Positions 1-12,485 of a DNA stretch of 64,000 nt are shown piece after piece. Numbering within the stretch: position 1 is the first letter of the stretch; every line of letters starts with the position of its first letter. Source of the DNA: Erpobdella octoculata (taxonomy: Eukaryota; Annelida; Clitellata; Hirudinida; Erpobdellidae); contig OZ022238.1 of NCBI GenBank assembly GCA_963978895.1, positions 38,763,820 through 38,827,819 of the forward strand, in the 5' to 3' direction. The notes below the pieces were generated by a model. The model did no database searches. It was given only the letters and a program-made list of their open reading frames with translations, and was not told the DNA's origin. Position numbers and translations under genes: made by a program.

Positions 1-852
1 TGATGCCGGACCTGTCTTTGCAAAACTTTGAAGAACTTTTCTCTAACCAGATCAACTGGTGTGTTGATGACACGACTGTCTACAGAGTCACAATTCACAG
101 GACTTCTGAAGGAAATTTGACAACGACGCCAATCAATGGAGCCATCTACATTTTCAATCCAAGGACTGGTCAACTATTCTTAAAAATCATGCACACCTCC
201 ATTTGGTCGGGAAAAAAACGTCTCGGACATATTGCTAAATGGATATCAGCAGAAGTAGTATCATTTTTTCTTCGTTCTCTACCTGGAGAAGAACAGCCAA
301 AGCAGATCATTGTAATGAGAAAAGATATGTCGGATCCAATGGAGATTTATCTTCTTGATTTCCCCCACATCGACGTCAAAATATCCGAACTTCAACTTCC
401 ATTCCAGGCTTTCTTAAAAATGGAAACGTTTAATGACCTGATATTAAAGGCCACAGAGCCTCAGATAGTCCATTTCAACCTCTATGATGACTGGCTTAAA
501 ACAATTTCCTCCTACACTGCTTTCTCCAGACTTGTTGTCATTTTAAGAGCTCTCCAAGTTAACAACGACGGAGCAAAAACGATTCTGAAGCCTGACAAGA
601 CTACAATAACTGAAGAGCAGCACATTTGGCCAACTCTGACTGAAGAGGAATGGTTGAAGGCTGAGGCTCAGCTACGTGACCTCATTCTGGATTATTATAG
701 AAATGTAAACAATGTCAAAACAGCGTCATTGATTGAGTCCAAGATCAGGGATATTACTCTTGGTATGGAAATTTCTCCTCCTTCTTAGCAGAGGCAACAG
801 ATTGCTGAAATGGAAAAGCAGACGAAACAAGAGTCAAAGGAATTGGAAAAAG
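1..852 (+). pseudogene. PRPF8-like: PRPF8 (Prp8) fragment, intronless and interrupted by a stop
   Basis: An open frame from position 3 matches the C-terminal third of spliceosomal Prp8: the segment starting [13 protein letters not shown], the RNase H-like region ([24 protein letters not shown]), [27 protein letters not shown] and [10 protein letters not shown]. At 786-788 a TAG replaces what is glutamine in the family; the same frame then continues with Prp8-like QRQQIAEMEKQTKQ before homology ends near 850. No Jab1/MPN domain follows. True Prp8 is extremely conserved among animals, yet this copy carries many substitutions (for example around residues 70-110), and no intron interrupts about 800 bp. 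I infer a retrocopy or decayed duplicate that continues upstream of the window. A functional gene using the next exons is less likely because of the stop and the divergence. Confidence 0.85.
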
Positions 853-2849
853 GTGATGCTCATTTCTGTAATATTGGATATCTTTTCAAGATGATCAAAC
901 GCTTGATCAGCTGCTCTATCTCTCTATTTACAAAATAAACAAACAACAAAATCTTAAAAATATATGACTATTCCACCGCCTGACTTAATTTTGACTACTG
1001 TAGTGATTTTATTTATTTAGGAAATGGTTTAGATGCACGAGTTTTAGCTTTCTTTAAAGTTCTTCAAAAAACAGAACCTTTTCTGGTTTAATATTAGAAA
1101 ATTGTGGGTACCCATGCAATAACTGTTTTTTCATTTCATATTTTCCTGCAAACACAAATTGCAAAAAAGAGTTCTACGTAAGAATTGAACAAATCGCGTT
1201 TCAATTGAACAAGTTTTTGGAAGATGGAAAAGAAGGTTTTATATTTTTGCAATGAGAAATCAGGTTGTGCATAATTTAGTCTTATCATTCAATGATATTT
1301 CAGAAAATGTTTGTGATAATAATAACTTTATATGCAACAATAAATCAGACAAAACTTTATTGATGGACACATAAAACAACAGCTTTGAAATTGTTCGGTG
1401 TTTATTAAAAACTTTTATTTAGGTTACAATTTCTGTTTGTTTGTGTGTGTTTATGTGTGTGTGTCTTTCTCTGTACGCAAATCTTGCAAGTAAAATTTAA
1501 CCAGCTTTTTGACAAGCTAGGAAGTAGAAACATTCAGCATAGCTTTATATTGGATGACTCTACATGATTCAATTAAAAAAAGTTTGTTTTGAAAAAATCG
1601 TTTTTTCTTTTATTTGTTATATACGTCTAATTTGTTTATTGTCACAGGAAATTGTTCTTGTGCTTGCCTTATAGTTTTCTTTGAAGTTGATTAATCAAAA
1701 CTCTTAGTTTTATCATTCAATGATGTTTACAATGATGATGTTTTAGAAAATGTTAATGATAATAATTACTTTATATATAACAATAAATCATTTTTTTAAT
1801 AATAGTTTATAGTCCTTTACACCAGGTGTTTTAAGAATCTAATGGCTGTATGTAGGAAGCACTTAAGTACTTCCTGTCGTGGACCAGAATTTGATCCTTT
1901 TTACTTTTTCCCTCCTCCTTTCTCTAGGCTTGGGACTGGCTCGCAATAAGCGAGGCGGAGTTAGCAATAAATCAGACACAACTTTATTGATAGACACGCA
2001 AAACAGCAGCTAATAATAACACTATTAAAGGTTCAATAACTAACACTAAACTTAGCATAGAAAATTATTACAAAGATCGTATAACAGTAATATTATATGT
2101 TATAAATATAATTTAAGCAATTATATAATGTTAAACTTTAAACACGGTTCGAAAAGAGCACTTTATTACTTAGTTTTCGCATTTTACCAAGAAATTTAGC
2201 GACTGGTTCAACTTAACGACCTTCGTTGCGAAACGATAACTGAACCAGCGTCCATGAATACCATTTGCAACAACACGTTTATCAACCAGCCGGTAATCCG
2301 TTTTAACATAACTGCGGGGCTTAACTCCTAGTTAATTTAACGACGGTTGGTGAATACGGTCCCTGACCATTTCTGTACAATTGAAAGAGACCACGGAACA
2401 ATTCATTCGCAACCATCAACTTGCACGCCGAACCATATTTAGTTAAGCTGTGATGTATCCCGATCGTCGAGTATATTGAGGGCACGCAGTATAATTCCAA
2501 TTCTCCTTTCGTACACCGCGAAGCCGTAGTTAGGTGCGGGTGACAGGCGGTGCTGCAAACAGGCGGTACCTGTAACGAGAACGCGCGTAAATATTTTGTG
2601 AATATTGTTGTTGAGGCCATAGATAAATAAATAAAAATTCAGCATGGTTCACACGTTAATGTGGAGGACGTTGTTAGGACCGTTGTGCCAGTTCCGGATA
2701 GAATATCGAAATGAAATCTGCTTTTGTAAGCAAGCTGTAAAGAATAAGCTTGCCAAATTTCAGGCTTCTGTTTCTTTTCTTCGTACAGGGGAAGTTGGAG
2801 AATTAGTGATGAGTCAGAGAGTGAAGGCTCTGCCTTTTATTAGTATAGA

Positions 2850-2905
<56 letters not shown>

Positions 2906-3337
2906 CAACTAATAATTATAAGTGCTTGTTAATAACTACACTAATGAAATCATTTTCTACCGGTCTTTGTCATTAAAGGTATTCATATGATAATTTCGAA
3001 CAGCAATTATTTTAGTTGCTCCTTCAAGCTAATCCTCGTTTGTACAGTACCCGGACAAAATGGATGCTGAACGATCTATCAATTATATGCTTTGAAGATA
3101 ACTACAGTCTTATTGAGAAGTAATTTAATCTATTCGTATTCATTAGCTACCATTCATTCGTACTCATTGTCCTATCAAACAGCAGGGCCTATAAAACCAC
3201 ATTTTACTTATTTATATTATGTAGTTTTTAATTCAATAAGCTAACGTCTGATAAATTAAAAAAAAGTTCTGATAAACTTTTTAACTTGTAAAAAAGTATT
3301 AATAACATATTTAACTCCGTTTTTTACTTCTGATTTA
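853..3337. other. Intergenic DNA, no recognised gene
   Basis: Mostly AT-rich unique-looking sequence. It contains one copy of a dispersed repeat (1801-1965), a more GC-balanced block at about 2200-2640 with short overlapping reading frames on the minus strand that I cannot assign, and a (TA)n tract at about 2849-2902. I see no conserved domain and no convincing exon here. Confidence 0.6.
1801..1965 (+). repeat. Dispersed repeat, copy 1
   Basis: About 165 bp beginning AATAGTTTATAGTCCT and ending GAGGCGGAGTT recurs in the same orientation at 42188-42348 with scattered substitutions. Internal shared blocks include ACACCAGGTGTTTTAAGA, TTTCCTGTCGTGGA and TTTGATCC. This copy is followed by an A/T-rich flank. 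It has no coding capacity; the family type (SINE or LINE tail) is unknown. Confidence 0.75.
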
Positions 3338-4622
3338 ATGGATACATTATGTTTTAATGTTTCAAAGTCATTAAATCCTGTTATCAAAACATATTGCTAT
3401 CAGTTTATTGTGTTGATTTGTTTATATGCGTTTTTGACTATTCCTGTATCAGGTTTGTTTGGCTTTTTTATAACAATTTATTGTCAATGAACAAAACAAA
3501 ATGAAATTGTTTATGATACAAAGGTTTGATAGTGAAAAACGAAAAAAATTCAACAAACTCTGACGAAGAACGATCGGTTGATGTTTTCACGAACACTACT
3601 GAGCCAAGTCACATCCTTCCCTGCACTCCTGTTGAAGCAAATATAACCCAATGTTTAAATGGAGGAGAATGTCAAAAAACCTCTCACGGTGCTCACAGTC
3701 AAAATACATTCTGCAAGTGAGTTAATGGTTTAATATTACAGGTAGAAAATTAGTCCAGGTATTGTATTGTATACAATTGATTTTGATAATCTACAGATGC
3801 AAGGATGCATTTATAGGAGAACTTTGTGAAAATAAGGCTATTCCCAGTGTTCATTTTTGTAAGTTATTTTTCAATTTTTATTGTGAAAGTTTTTTAACTT
3901 TTTTACTTAATAAGTTTTTTTATACGTTTGAATCAGATTTAAATTTGAGAACAGAGTAAATCCATTTTCTTCCAAATCCCTTATATTTTGGATATATCAT
4001 GTTTTTTTAAAATCATATTAAAATGTTTTATTTTAGAAAATTTCAAAAATTTACAAATTGAATTGCTGTTTTCTAAGTTTCCGTTTGATTGGCTGGCGAG
4101 ATGTTTGGTAATTTTCACTTCCAAAATTTGTAATTATTTAAAACAAACGAAAACATTAAATTAAAAAAAAAGATTCAGGAAATGTTAGTTTAAATGAGTT
4201 TCTATTACAAATTCAATGTTCAAAGGTTTTTGTGAAAATGGACTCAGCATCATCATCTTCATCATCATAGATATCATCATCATCATCATCACCGCCACCA
4301 ACACCACCACCATCATCATCATCAATCATCGTCGTTGTCGTCGCCGTCGCAGTCGTCGTCATCGTCATTATCATCATCATCATCATCATCATCAATCATT
4401 ATTGTCACATTGAAATAATAAAATTACCTATTTGTAGCTAGCGGCCTTGCTGCGGGATCTGCTTTTTCGTTTTTCGCTGTGGTTTTCATTGGCGCTTTCT
4501 GTTTTTTCTCAAACCAGGTGATTTTCAACTTTGTTATTTAAAACTTTTTCATCATTTTTGCATGAATGCACAAATCATGCAAAACCAATTTAGGCAATTA
4601 CTAAAAGTTTTTATTTCAGTAA
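3338..4622 (+). CDS. Small single-EGF-domain type I membrane protein
   Basis: Four exons with matching phases: 3338-3452, 3524-3716, 3797-3858, 4438-4517, with a TAA supplied by the next acceptor at 4620. The predicted 150-aa protein has an N-terminal hydrophobic signal (about residues 22-39, FIVLICLYAFLTIPVSG), an acidic/Asn-Ser-Thr stretch with N-glycosylation sequons (NST, NIT), one EGF domain whose six cysteines are spaced C-x9-C-x5-C-x13-C-x-C-x8-C (CLNGGEC, CKC, FIGELC), then a transmembrane helix (GLAAGSAFSFFAVVFIGAF) directly after a short linker. This is the layout of EGF-receptor ligands or other juxtamembrane EGF proteins. The arginine before the last cysteine in receptor-activating EGF ligands is leucine here (GELC). 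The EGF fold is split by an intron between its fourth-cysteine region and CKC. The C-terminal end is the least certain part: further exons could replace the four-residue tail. Function is inferred only from architecture. Confidence 0.65.
4249..4400. repeat. (ATC)n-type trinucleotide microsatellite
   Basis: Imperfect CAT/ATC runs with interspersed CGT and CGC variants, lying in the last intron of the EGF gene just upstream of the transmembrane exon. Long open frames across it are repeat artefacts. Confidence 0.9.
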
Positions 4623-4703
4623 AAAAACCCAAAAAAAACTTGCGATGAAAAATAACAATTGAACTGGCGGTGCGTGATTGAAAAACATCATGCACTCCAT
4701 TAA

Positions 4704-5383
<680 letters not shown>

Positions 5384-5867
5384 TTAATTTCAATAATTTC
5401 AAGGGTTTTTTAAAGCAATTAAGGAATCACTTATTTTCACTTTTTTGACTATTCATATTTATAAATAAAAACCAGGCATATTAAAATTGCATTGATCTGG
5501 GGACGGTTGAAATTTGGGGATTTGTTGGGTCCAAAAAACTTAATTTGAGTTTTAACTTATTAAAAAAACAGCTTAAATGCTCTTTCTTGTGAAGAAAGTC
5601 GTCTCTTAAGACTTTTAATGAGGTTCTACCCTTTCAATGAGATTCTACCCTTTTAATGTTGTTCTATCTTTTTAATGAGATTCTATCCTTTTGATGTTGT
5701 TCTACCCTTTTAATGGTGTTCTATCTTTTTAATGTGGTTTTACCCTTTTACCCTACTAGAAAACATCCGCTCCCTTACCGCTTACAGTCATTTGACATAC
5801 GCCAAAAGCTAAATTAAACATGCACACAGGCACGTGTTTAAATGCAAATCATATAAAATAATTTAAA
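5384..5867. repeat. Spacer with a 19-bp minisatellite
   Basis: At about 5621-5757 a 19-bp unit close to TTCTACCCTTTTAATGTTG repeats about seven times with substitutions. The rest is AT-rich sequence with no recognised gene. Confidence 0.7.
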
Positions 5868-7145
5868 ACAAGTAAATTAAAAACGAATTTTTAAAACCAA
5901 TGCTTTTATATGTAATTAAAACACAAATTTTGCAATTAATTTTTTTTATATTACTCTTTTATTTTATGTTAAAGTCGAAATATCTTAATTATATCGAAAT
6001 ATCATAATTAATTAAAATTATCTAAATTAATTGACTTATTGTAAAACTAATAATTGAATATTGCATTGTTTTCTATTTTGAGCATAAATGCAAAATTTGA
6101 AAAAAATCTATCATCAGGAAGTGACTCAAAAATTGATTGCAAGATTTGAAACAGACAGAGAAACAAACAGACAGACAGAGAAACAAACAGACAGACAGAG
6201 AAACAGAGACGACGAGTTAATAAAAGCATTGGTAATAATAATAAAAATATCATCAAAAAGCATCGAATTTAAATATCTCAACTATTTTCATGAAAATTTC
6301 GTACACGCTTGAGAATCGCGGTCAGTGAGTGTGGTTCGTGTTAACTTGGTAAAATAGTCTGCCAGTCGGTTAGCGTTTTGTGGTCAAGAAAACCCTCAAG
6401 AAAACCCTCAAGAAAACCCTCAAGAAAACCCTCAAGAAAACCCTCAAGAAACCCCTCGATAAAATCCTCAAGAAAATTAACTAAATTAATTGACTTATTG
6501 TAAAACTAATAATTGAATATTGCATTGTCTTCTATCTTGAGCATGTATGCAAAATTTGAAAAAAATCTATCATCAGGAAGTGACTCAAAAATTGATTGCA
6601 AGATTTGAAACAGACAGAGAAACAAACAGACAGACAGAGAAACAAACAGACAGACAGAGAAACAGAGACGACGAGTTAATAAAAGCATTGGTAATAATAA
6701 TAAAAATATCATCAAAAAGCATCGAATTTAAATATCTCAACTATTTTCATGAAAATTTCGTACACGCTTGAGAATCGCGGTCAGTGAGTGTGGTTCGTGT
6801 TAACTTGGTAAAATAGTCTGCCAGTCGGTTAGCGTTTTGTGGTCAAGAAAACCCTCAAGAAAACCCTCAAGAAAACCCTCAAGAAAACCCTCAAGAAAAC
6901 CCTCAAGAAACCCCTCGATAAAATCCTCAAGAAAATTAACTAAATTAATTGACTTATTGTAAAACTAATAATTGAATATTGCATTGTCTTCTATCTTGAG
7001 CATGTATGCAAAATTTGAAAAAAATCTATCATCAGGAAGTGACTCAAAAATTGATTGCAAGATTTGAAACAGACAGAGAAACAGACAGACAGAGAAACAG
7101 ACAGACAGAGAAACAGAGCCGACGAGTTAATAAAAGCATTGGTAA
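5868..7145 (+). repeat. 459-bp tandem array of a dispersed repeat
   Basis: Nearly identical 459-bp units start at 6031, 6490 and 6949 (the third is partial), each opening TTGACTTATTGTAAAACTAA. Each full unit carries a GACAGACAGAGAAACA microsatellite and a run of the 12-mer CAAGAAAACCCT. The leading part (5868-6030) plus one unit also occurs at 12895-13245, and a diverged relative lies at about 29180-29310. The very low divergence between units 1 and 2 shows recent duplication. Small reading frames rich in DRET are shadows of the microsatellite. Confidence 0.9.
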
Positions 7146-7740
7146 TAAAAAACATGAATTTCCAATCAATTTTACAGAAAAGCAGAAAAAAGAGACTACA
7201 AAGAGAAAACGAGCAACGAGAACAGGGAGACTCTTGCTGTGAGCTGACCGATTCAAAATTGCTATTGAAAAAACCATAGCTACTACAAAATTTGTTTTTG
7301 TATAAAATAATTTTTACGTTTTATTGTGCTCGCTTGAAAAAGTTGATTTATGTAAATGTTTTATAAACTAATAATTAAATATTCTCATCATTTAAATAAA
7401 AAAAATTATTTCTTCAATTTCACTTTTTTTTCATTTGCTTACTTATTTTCTCTGTTCAACTATTCCACTTCACCGAGATATATTCATAATATATCACGAT
7501 GATTTGTTTTAACTACCCATCAATTCCTAAAGTTGTCTGATGACCACGAACTTTAATGTTGCAACTACAATACCTACTGTTGAAATATCTCATTATTGAG
7601 TGTTTTGTAAATAAACAAAATATTGTTATTGAGTGATGCAATTAGTTGATATACTGGCTCTGATTTGTTTCATTCTTCCTCAATTAAGTGGAGAACCAAT
7701 TTGCTGCCAAGCATTGCTGGAGCAGCACAAGTTGAAACAG

Positions 7741-7741
<1 letters not shown>
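7146..7741. other. AT-rich spacer, nothing recognised
   Basis: No conserved frame, element end or RNA gene seen. A short open stretch at 7637-7740 runs into the following microsatellite and resembles nothing I can name. Confidence 0.5.
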
Positions 7742-8064
<323 letters not shown>

Positions 8065-8212
8065 TACCAGCATTATTTATATATGATTTATTGAAATCAT
8101 TCTTAATCATGAAAATAAAAAAAAGTATTCGTTAGTCAAAACTGAAAAAGAAATCAAAAATTAATATTTACAAACTTAAGAAAGGGCTGAAAATCTAACA
8201 AAAAGGAAGATA

Positions 8213-9978
8213 ATGAAAACTATGCTAGTAGAAGAAAAAATTTCTAAGTTGATGGATAAAAAGCTTCATGGTCAATTCTTCAAAAACATTTGCATGCCAT
8301 TTGTTGACACAGAACTTACTTTCAGCTGGCTGCGAAGTTCTGGACTTAAAGGCGAAACTGAAAATCTTCTCATAGCAGCACAAGATCAAGCGCTAAGCAC
8401 TAGGTACCATCAAAGGAAAATACTGAAAATGAACGTGGAAAGCAAATGCAGGCTATGCCACCAACAAGAAGAACACATAAGCCACATCATCTCAGGATGT
8501 TCAGTTCTAGTCCCGAATGAATACACGCACAGACATAATCGGATCACCAACTATCTGCACTAAACTGCTCTACAGGATCTTGGTGTCCATATAGCTGAAC
8601 GATGGTACGACCACCAACCAGTGATGTTTAAGTTAACTGTAACACTAACTGAAATCGGAAAATAATAGAATGCTCAGTTAAGTGTAATAGTAATAGTAAC
8701 TGAAATACGGCGAATAATTCTAACTGTAATAGTAACTAAATAATAAATTCAGTTAAATAAAACAAAAATAATTAATAACTAAAAATATTTTTAAAGTAAT
8801 TTTTTAAAAATAAATTATCTATTAGATTTATTTTTTATCTAAAGATAAAAATCGAGTTCTTTGGTGTTACCTAACAAATAGAATACATGGCGCTGTTTAG
8901 TTAGTCGCGGGCTTTTGTTATTATTGATAGTTTAGTGCTGTTGTAATCGTTCCGTGAAAAATGTTCAAGAACATACCTAAGTGGCAGAAAACAAGAAAGT
9001 AGTGTATGGAAATATTTTGATTATGAGCAATCAGTTGACAAGTCAACGTGCAAGATCGAAAACTGCGGTAACTTTTTAAAAGTTAAAAGGAAAAAATGCA
9101 ACAAATTTGTTGAATCGCTTAAAAAGCAAGCACAATGACATAACTAATACTCTGATCTCAAAAGAAAAAAACAATGCCCATGTCTTATAGTTTATTCATT
9201 TATTTAACAGGTGGAATAACTTAATGTTTATCTTTGGGCTTCAAAAATATTAGCTGCTAGTCAAACTGGACTAAGTTTCTGGACAGCCTCAAAGACAGCG
9301 TATCCTCTAATTGCGGCTTTGCTTAAGACCTTATCTCTGCACCGGCTTCAGAAGCATATGAGAAGCGCATCTTCTTGGTTTGCAGTGCAAGAAAAAGAAA
9401 CAGGCTCTCCAAGAACCTAGAAACTCGTGTTTTTTTTTTTTAAATGAACTCGAAGTTTTACCATTTTGAAAATGAAAAAAAAGTTTTACCATTTTTTGGC
9501 TGTGTATAGAATCTACAGTTAACTGTAACTTTAACTGAAAAATGTTGTAACTAACTGAAAAGTTGTAACTGAAATATCACAGCCACCAACCTCAAAAAAT
9601 TGTAGAAGGGAAAGACTTTACTGTAATGTATGATGTGCCTGTGAACATCGATCGAACTGTAGGAGCTGACCGACCTGACTTCATCATTCAAGACAGAACC
9701 AAAAAAAAGTGTCTCCTAATAGATGTTGCCGTTCCAAATGACAGCAACATTTCCATTAAAGAAGTAAAAAAACTAAGCAAATACAAAGATCTTGAAATTG
9801 AAGTATCAAGAATGTTGAAAACCAAGACTTGTGTAATCTCAGTTGTGGTTGGAGCCTTAGGGACAATCAAAGTTGGCTTCGAAAAATACCCCGAGAGAAT
9901 TCCAGGAAAACCAACTGCAATTCAAGTCCAGAAAATTGCCTTGCTAGGAACTGCAAGTATCCTCCGAAAAGTGTTTTG
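8213..9978 (+). mobile_element. R2/R4-like LINE C-terminal fragment, split by a nested hAT
   Basis: The two halves join in frame once the hAT element at 8619-9582 and one target copy are ignored. The first half has a CCHC zinc knuckle, [18 protein letters not shown] (about 8448-8501). The second half has the restriction-like endonuclease region with RPDFIIQD and LLIDVAVP, and a C-terminal LLGTASILRKVF. This order, zinc knuckle then PD-(D/E)xK-type endonuclease at the C-terminus, is typical of R2/NeSL/R4-class non-LTR elements. One in-frame TAA sits near 8561 and the reverse transcriptase is missing, so the copy is dead and 5' truncated. Confidence 0.8.
8619..9582 (+). mobile_element. Internally deleted hAT element with perfect 8-bp target duplication
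   Basis: Flanked by identical CCACCAAC at 8611-8618 and 9583-9590. Terminal inverted repeats match at 14 of 17 bases: left CAGTGATGTTTAAGTTA, right (reverse complement) CTGTGATATTTCAGTTA; many AGTTA/AACTG motifs are subterminal. Inside, + strand fragments in shifting frames recall a BED zinc finger (SSVWKYFDYE, CKIENCG, NATNLLNRLKSKH, about 8975-9137) and the C-terminal hAT dimerisation domain (SAPASEAYEKR-like, KRNRLSKNLE, about 9340-9420). The middle of the transposase is gone, so it could only move in trans. Confidence 0.8.
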
Positions 9979-10019
9979 ATTCAAAGAAAAAAGAAGACCT
10001 TAGAAATCCGGTGGATTTT

Positions 10020-11219
10020 CTGTCAAGAAAACCATACCCGAACCCGAAAATGTGAAAACTTGCTACCCGAACCCGAAAATGAGAAAACTTGATACCCGAA
10101 CTCGAACCCGAAAATGTGAAAACTTGATACCCGAACTCGAACCCGAACCCGAAAATTCATAAGCCTAATACCCGAACTCGGAGTTGTGAACAAATACATT
10201 TTTTTAGTAAATAATTATTTATTCCAGTTTTAAAAATAGCAACACAAACAGAGTTTTCATAACTTTTCTAGTTTATTAAAAATGAAATAGTATTAGGAAT
10301 CGATTTATTAGTGATTGTGTAAGCTAGACCACTAATCCGTTTGATTATCAGGTGGACCGAGCCGCGAACGAACTAAAATAATTAAGCCTCCTTTGGTCGA
10401 AGAAATCGCGGATAGCCATGACTCTAAACATTTTACTTCAGTTATATAACCTTATATTTATTCATTCATATACTCAAAGTTTTTCTGATATAACAAAGAC
10501 CCTTTGTTATAAAGATAATCTTGCATAATCCTAAACTTTAACTGGCAAAGTCTATAAATGATCTATGCGTCACAGTCATTTTATTGGCAAATGTGTAAGC
10601 TAGAACACTAATCCGCCTGATTACCCGACCGGACCGAGCCGCGAAAAAAATTAATAAATTACAATAATTTAAGAGGTAACGTATTATACTAACCGCAAGC
10701 CATACAAATTTTGAATTATCACCTTTGCGTAACAAATAACACAAATAGGTCATTTTATTGGTGAGTGTATAAGCTAGACCACTAATCCGCCTGATTATCT
10801 GGCCGGACCGAGCCGCGATCGAACTAAAACCATTAAGCCTCCTTCAGCCAAAGAAATCACATTATTTGGAAAGCTAAAAAAATAACTTGTTAGAGTTTAT
10901 TCAATACGTGTAATGTCCAATGGATGAATTGATCGCTCTCGTTTGTATATGTATATACACTAGGTAAATTTAAAATCAATCCAGGGATTTGAAATCATAA
11001 GCCAGTACCCGAACCCGAACCCGAACCCGGTTTTTTGAAAACTACAAACCCGAACCCGAAAACCTGAGTTTCACAAACCCGAACCCGAAAACTCGAGTTT
11101 TACAAACCCGAACCCGAACCCGAAAACTCTAGTTTCACAAACCCGAACCCGAAAACTCTAGTTTCACAAACCCGAACCCAAACCCGAAAACTCCAAAAAG
11201 TACTACCCGTGACATCCCT
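10020..11219. repeat. ACCCGA-repeat region, possible hAT-like element
   Basis: Two blocks of ACCCGA hexamers mixed with GAAAA spacers (about 10034-10185 and 10994-11206) bracket a middle part that holds three copies of a 60-90 bp repeat. The right edge reads GTGACATCCCTAG, whose complement resembles a hAT terminus of the CAGGGATGTCAC type. No clear matching left end or target duplication was found, so the limits are uncertain. Confidence 0.45.
10300..10860 (+). repeat. Three copies of a 60-90 bp repeat
   Basis: Copies begin near 10316, 10592 and 10766. All share GTAAGCTAGA(C/A)CACTAATCC, a variable GATTAT block and GGACCGAGCCGCGA; copies 1 and 3 also share the downstream CATTAAGCCTCCTT-like block. 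No function recognised. Confidence 0.7.
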
Positions 11220-11224
11220 AGTAT

Positions 11225-12485
11225 TTACATAAACTTCATGAAATTAATCAAATGCTGTCTAAGTGGCTTAGCACAAAGTTTGTAACAGGAGGCATGATAT
11301 TTTGCCTCAGCAGCTATCATATCACAACTCCCAGTAATACCAAGTGGATGCTTATCACCAGTTTGTTCTGCATAACTACGAATCTGCACTTGAACTTGGT
11401 CATCAACACACTGAAGAAGAGGTTCACGAGATTTTGAAATTTTCACAAATTTAATCTTATGACAAAAATACAAACAGCATCAAGAATAGGTGAAGAAGTG
11501 GCTGATGGCATCCTCTTGTTTTGGCAATTGTGTTTTGGTCTATATCTTGATCAATAGTGCAAGTAGTCAAGTAGTTGAATTTTTTTATTAATTCTAGCGT
11601 TTTCTTGAGATTAAACAAATTTCGGCACTTTGAATGATAGTAAAATTCCGGAACATTACCAGCTTCAGTTTGTCCTTGCAATGTCCAAAAGAAACTTAAA
11701 TTGTCTTATATTACCTGCAGCTAATAATGCGTTCCATGATGAAATATCACATGACCTAGTCAGGTTAGAATATATTTTTTATTGCTACTTTGAGAGTGGA
11801 TGATGCATATGCATTGAACAGCACTAATATTTGGACCCAAATTCACATCCATATCAATTTCTTTGTCTCTTAATTGACATTGTTGTGCCATATTAATGAG
11901 AAAGAATAAAACTCAATAACTTGAATACAACTTCTCAATTTTTATTCCCAACACATGAAAGCATGAAAAAATCTAAATCAAAAGTAAATAAAACTGTTTT
12001 GAAAGCACTATTGAATGCAAAAAGCAAGACATGTATAGAAAGCAGAAACAGTAACTATAAATTATAAACTAATAGGTAGCATGAAACGTTGCAAGTGTGT
12101 CCTCTGGTACCTTTTGCTCTTGTACAACTCTAAGAATTTCTGTTATTACCCCTGGAAATTTTGAAAAAATCTAAATCAGAAGTAAATGAAAATGTTTTGA
12201 AAGCAATATTGAATAAAAAAAACAAGACATGTAGAGAAAGCAGCAACAGTCACTACAAATTATAAACTAAAAGCATGAAACGTTGCAAGTGTGTCCTCTG
12301 ATACCCTTGGCTCATTAACTTGTACAACTCTAGAAGTTTTTTATTATTACCCTTGGAAATATGGTCTTGTCTATTTCTTCCTGAACCACGGGCTTCTCAT
12401 CCAGAATATTTGGTTCAGTGATCATCTCTGTATCAACATTGTCATCTGATCTCAAGATTATTTGTTCAAGCTTCTCACTGTTTTC
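11225..12485 (-). pseudogene. Degenerate transposon-associated Cys/His-domain gene
   Basis: Minus-strand frames recall a Cys/His-rich protein common in invertebrate transposable elements: FYYHSKCRNLFNLKK (about 11600-11650), then REPLLQC, and AAEAKYHASCYKLC (about 11260-11300), with frame breaks between them. Further upstream on the same strand, about 12370-12480, an acidic open stretch may be an earlier part. I know this motif pair only from uncharacterised repetitive genes; the superfamily is not certain. Confidence 0.4.
11964..12360. repeat. Direct duplication of about 200 bp
   Basis: Segments starting near 11964 and 12163 share GAAAAAATCTAAATCA, AAGACATGTA, GAAAGCAG and GAAACGTTGCAAGTGTGTCC with moderate divergence. 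Nearby, a 47-bp unit containing GATATACCAGTAACTATTAG is doubled at about 12578-12663. No gene function seen. Confidence 0.65.

Noticed and set aside
10022..11210. CRISPR-like regularly spaced repeats (ACCCGAACCCGA blocks)
   Set aside because: Eukaryotic context, irregular spacing and degenerate units; it is a simple repeat within a probable transposon.
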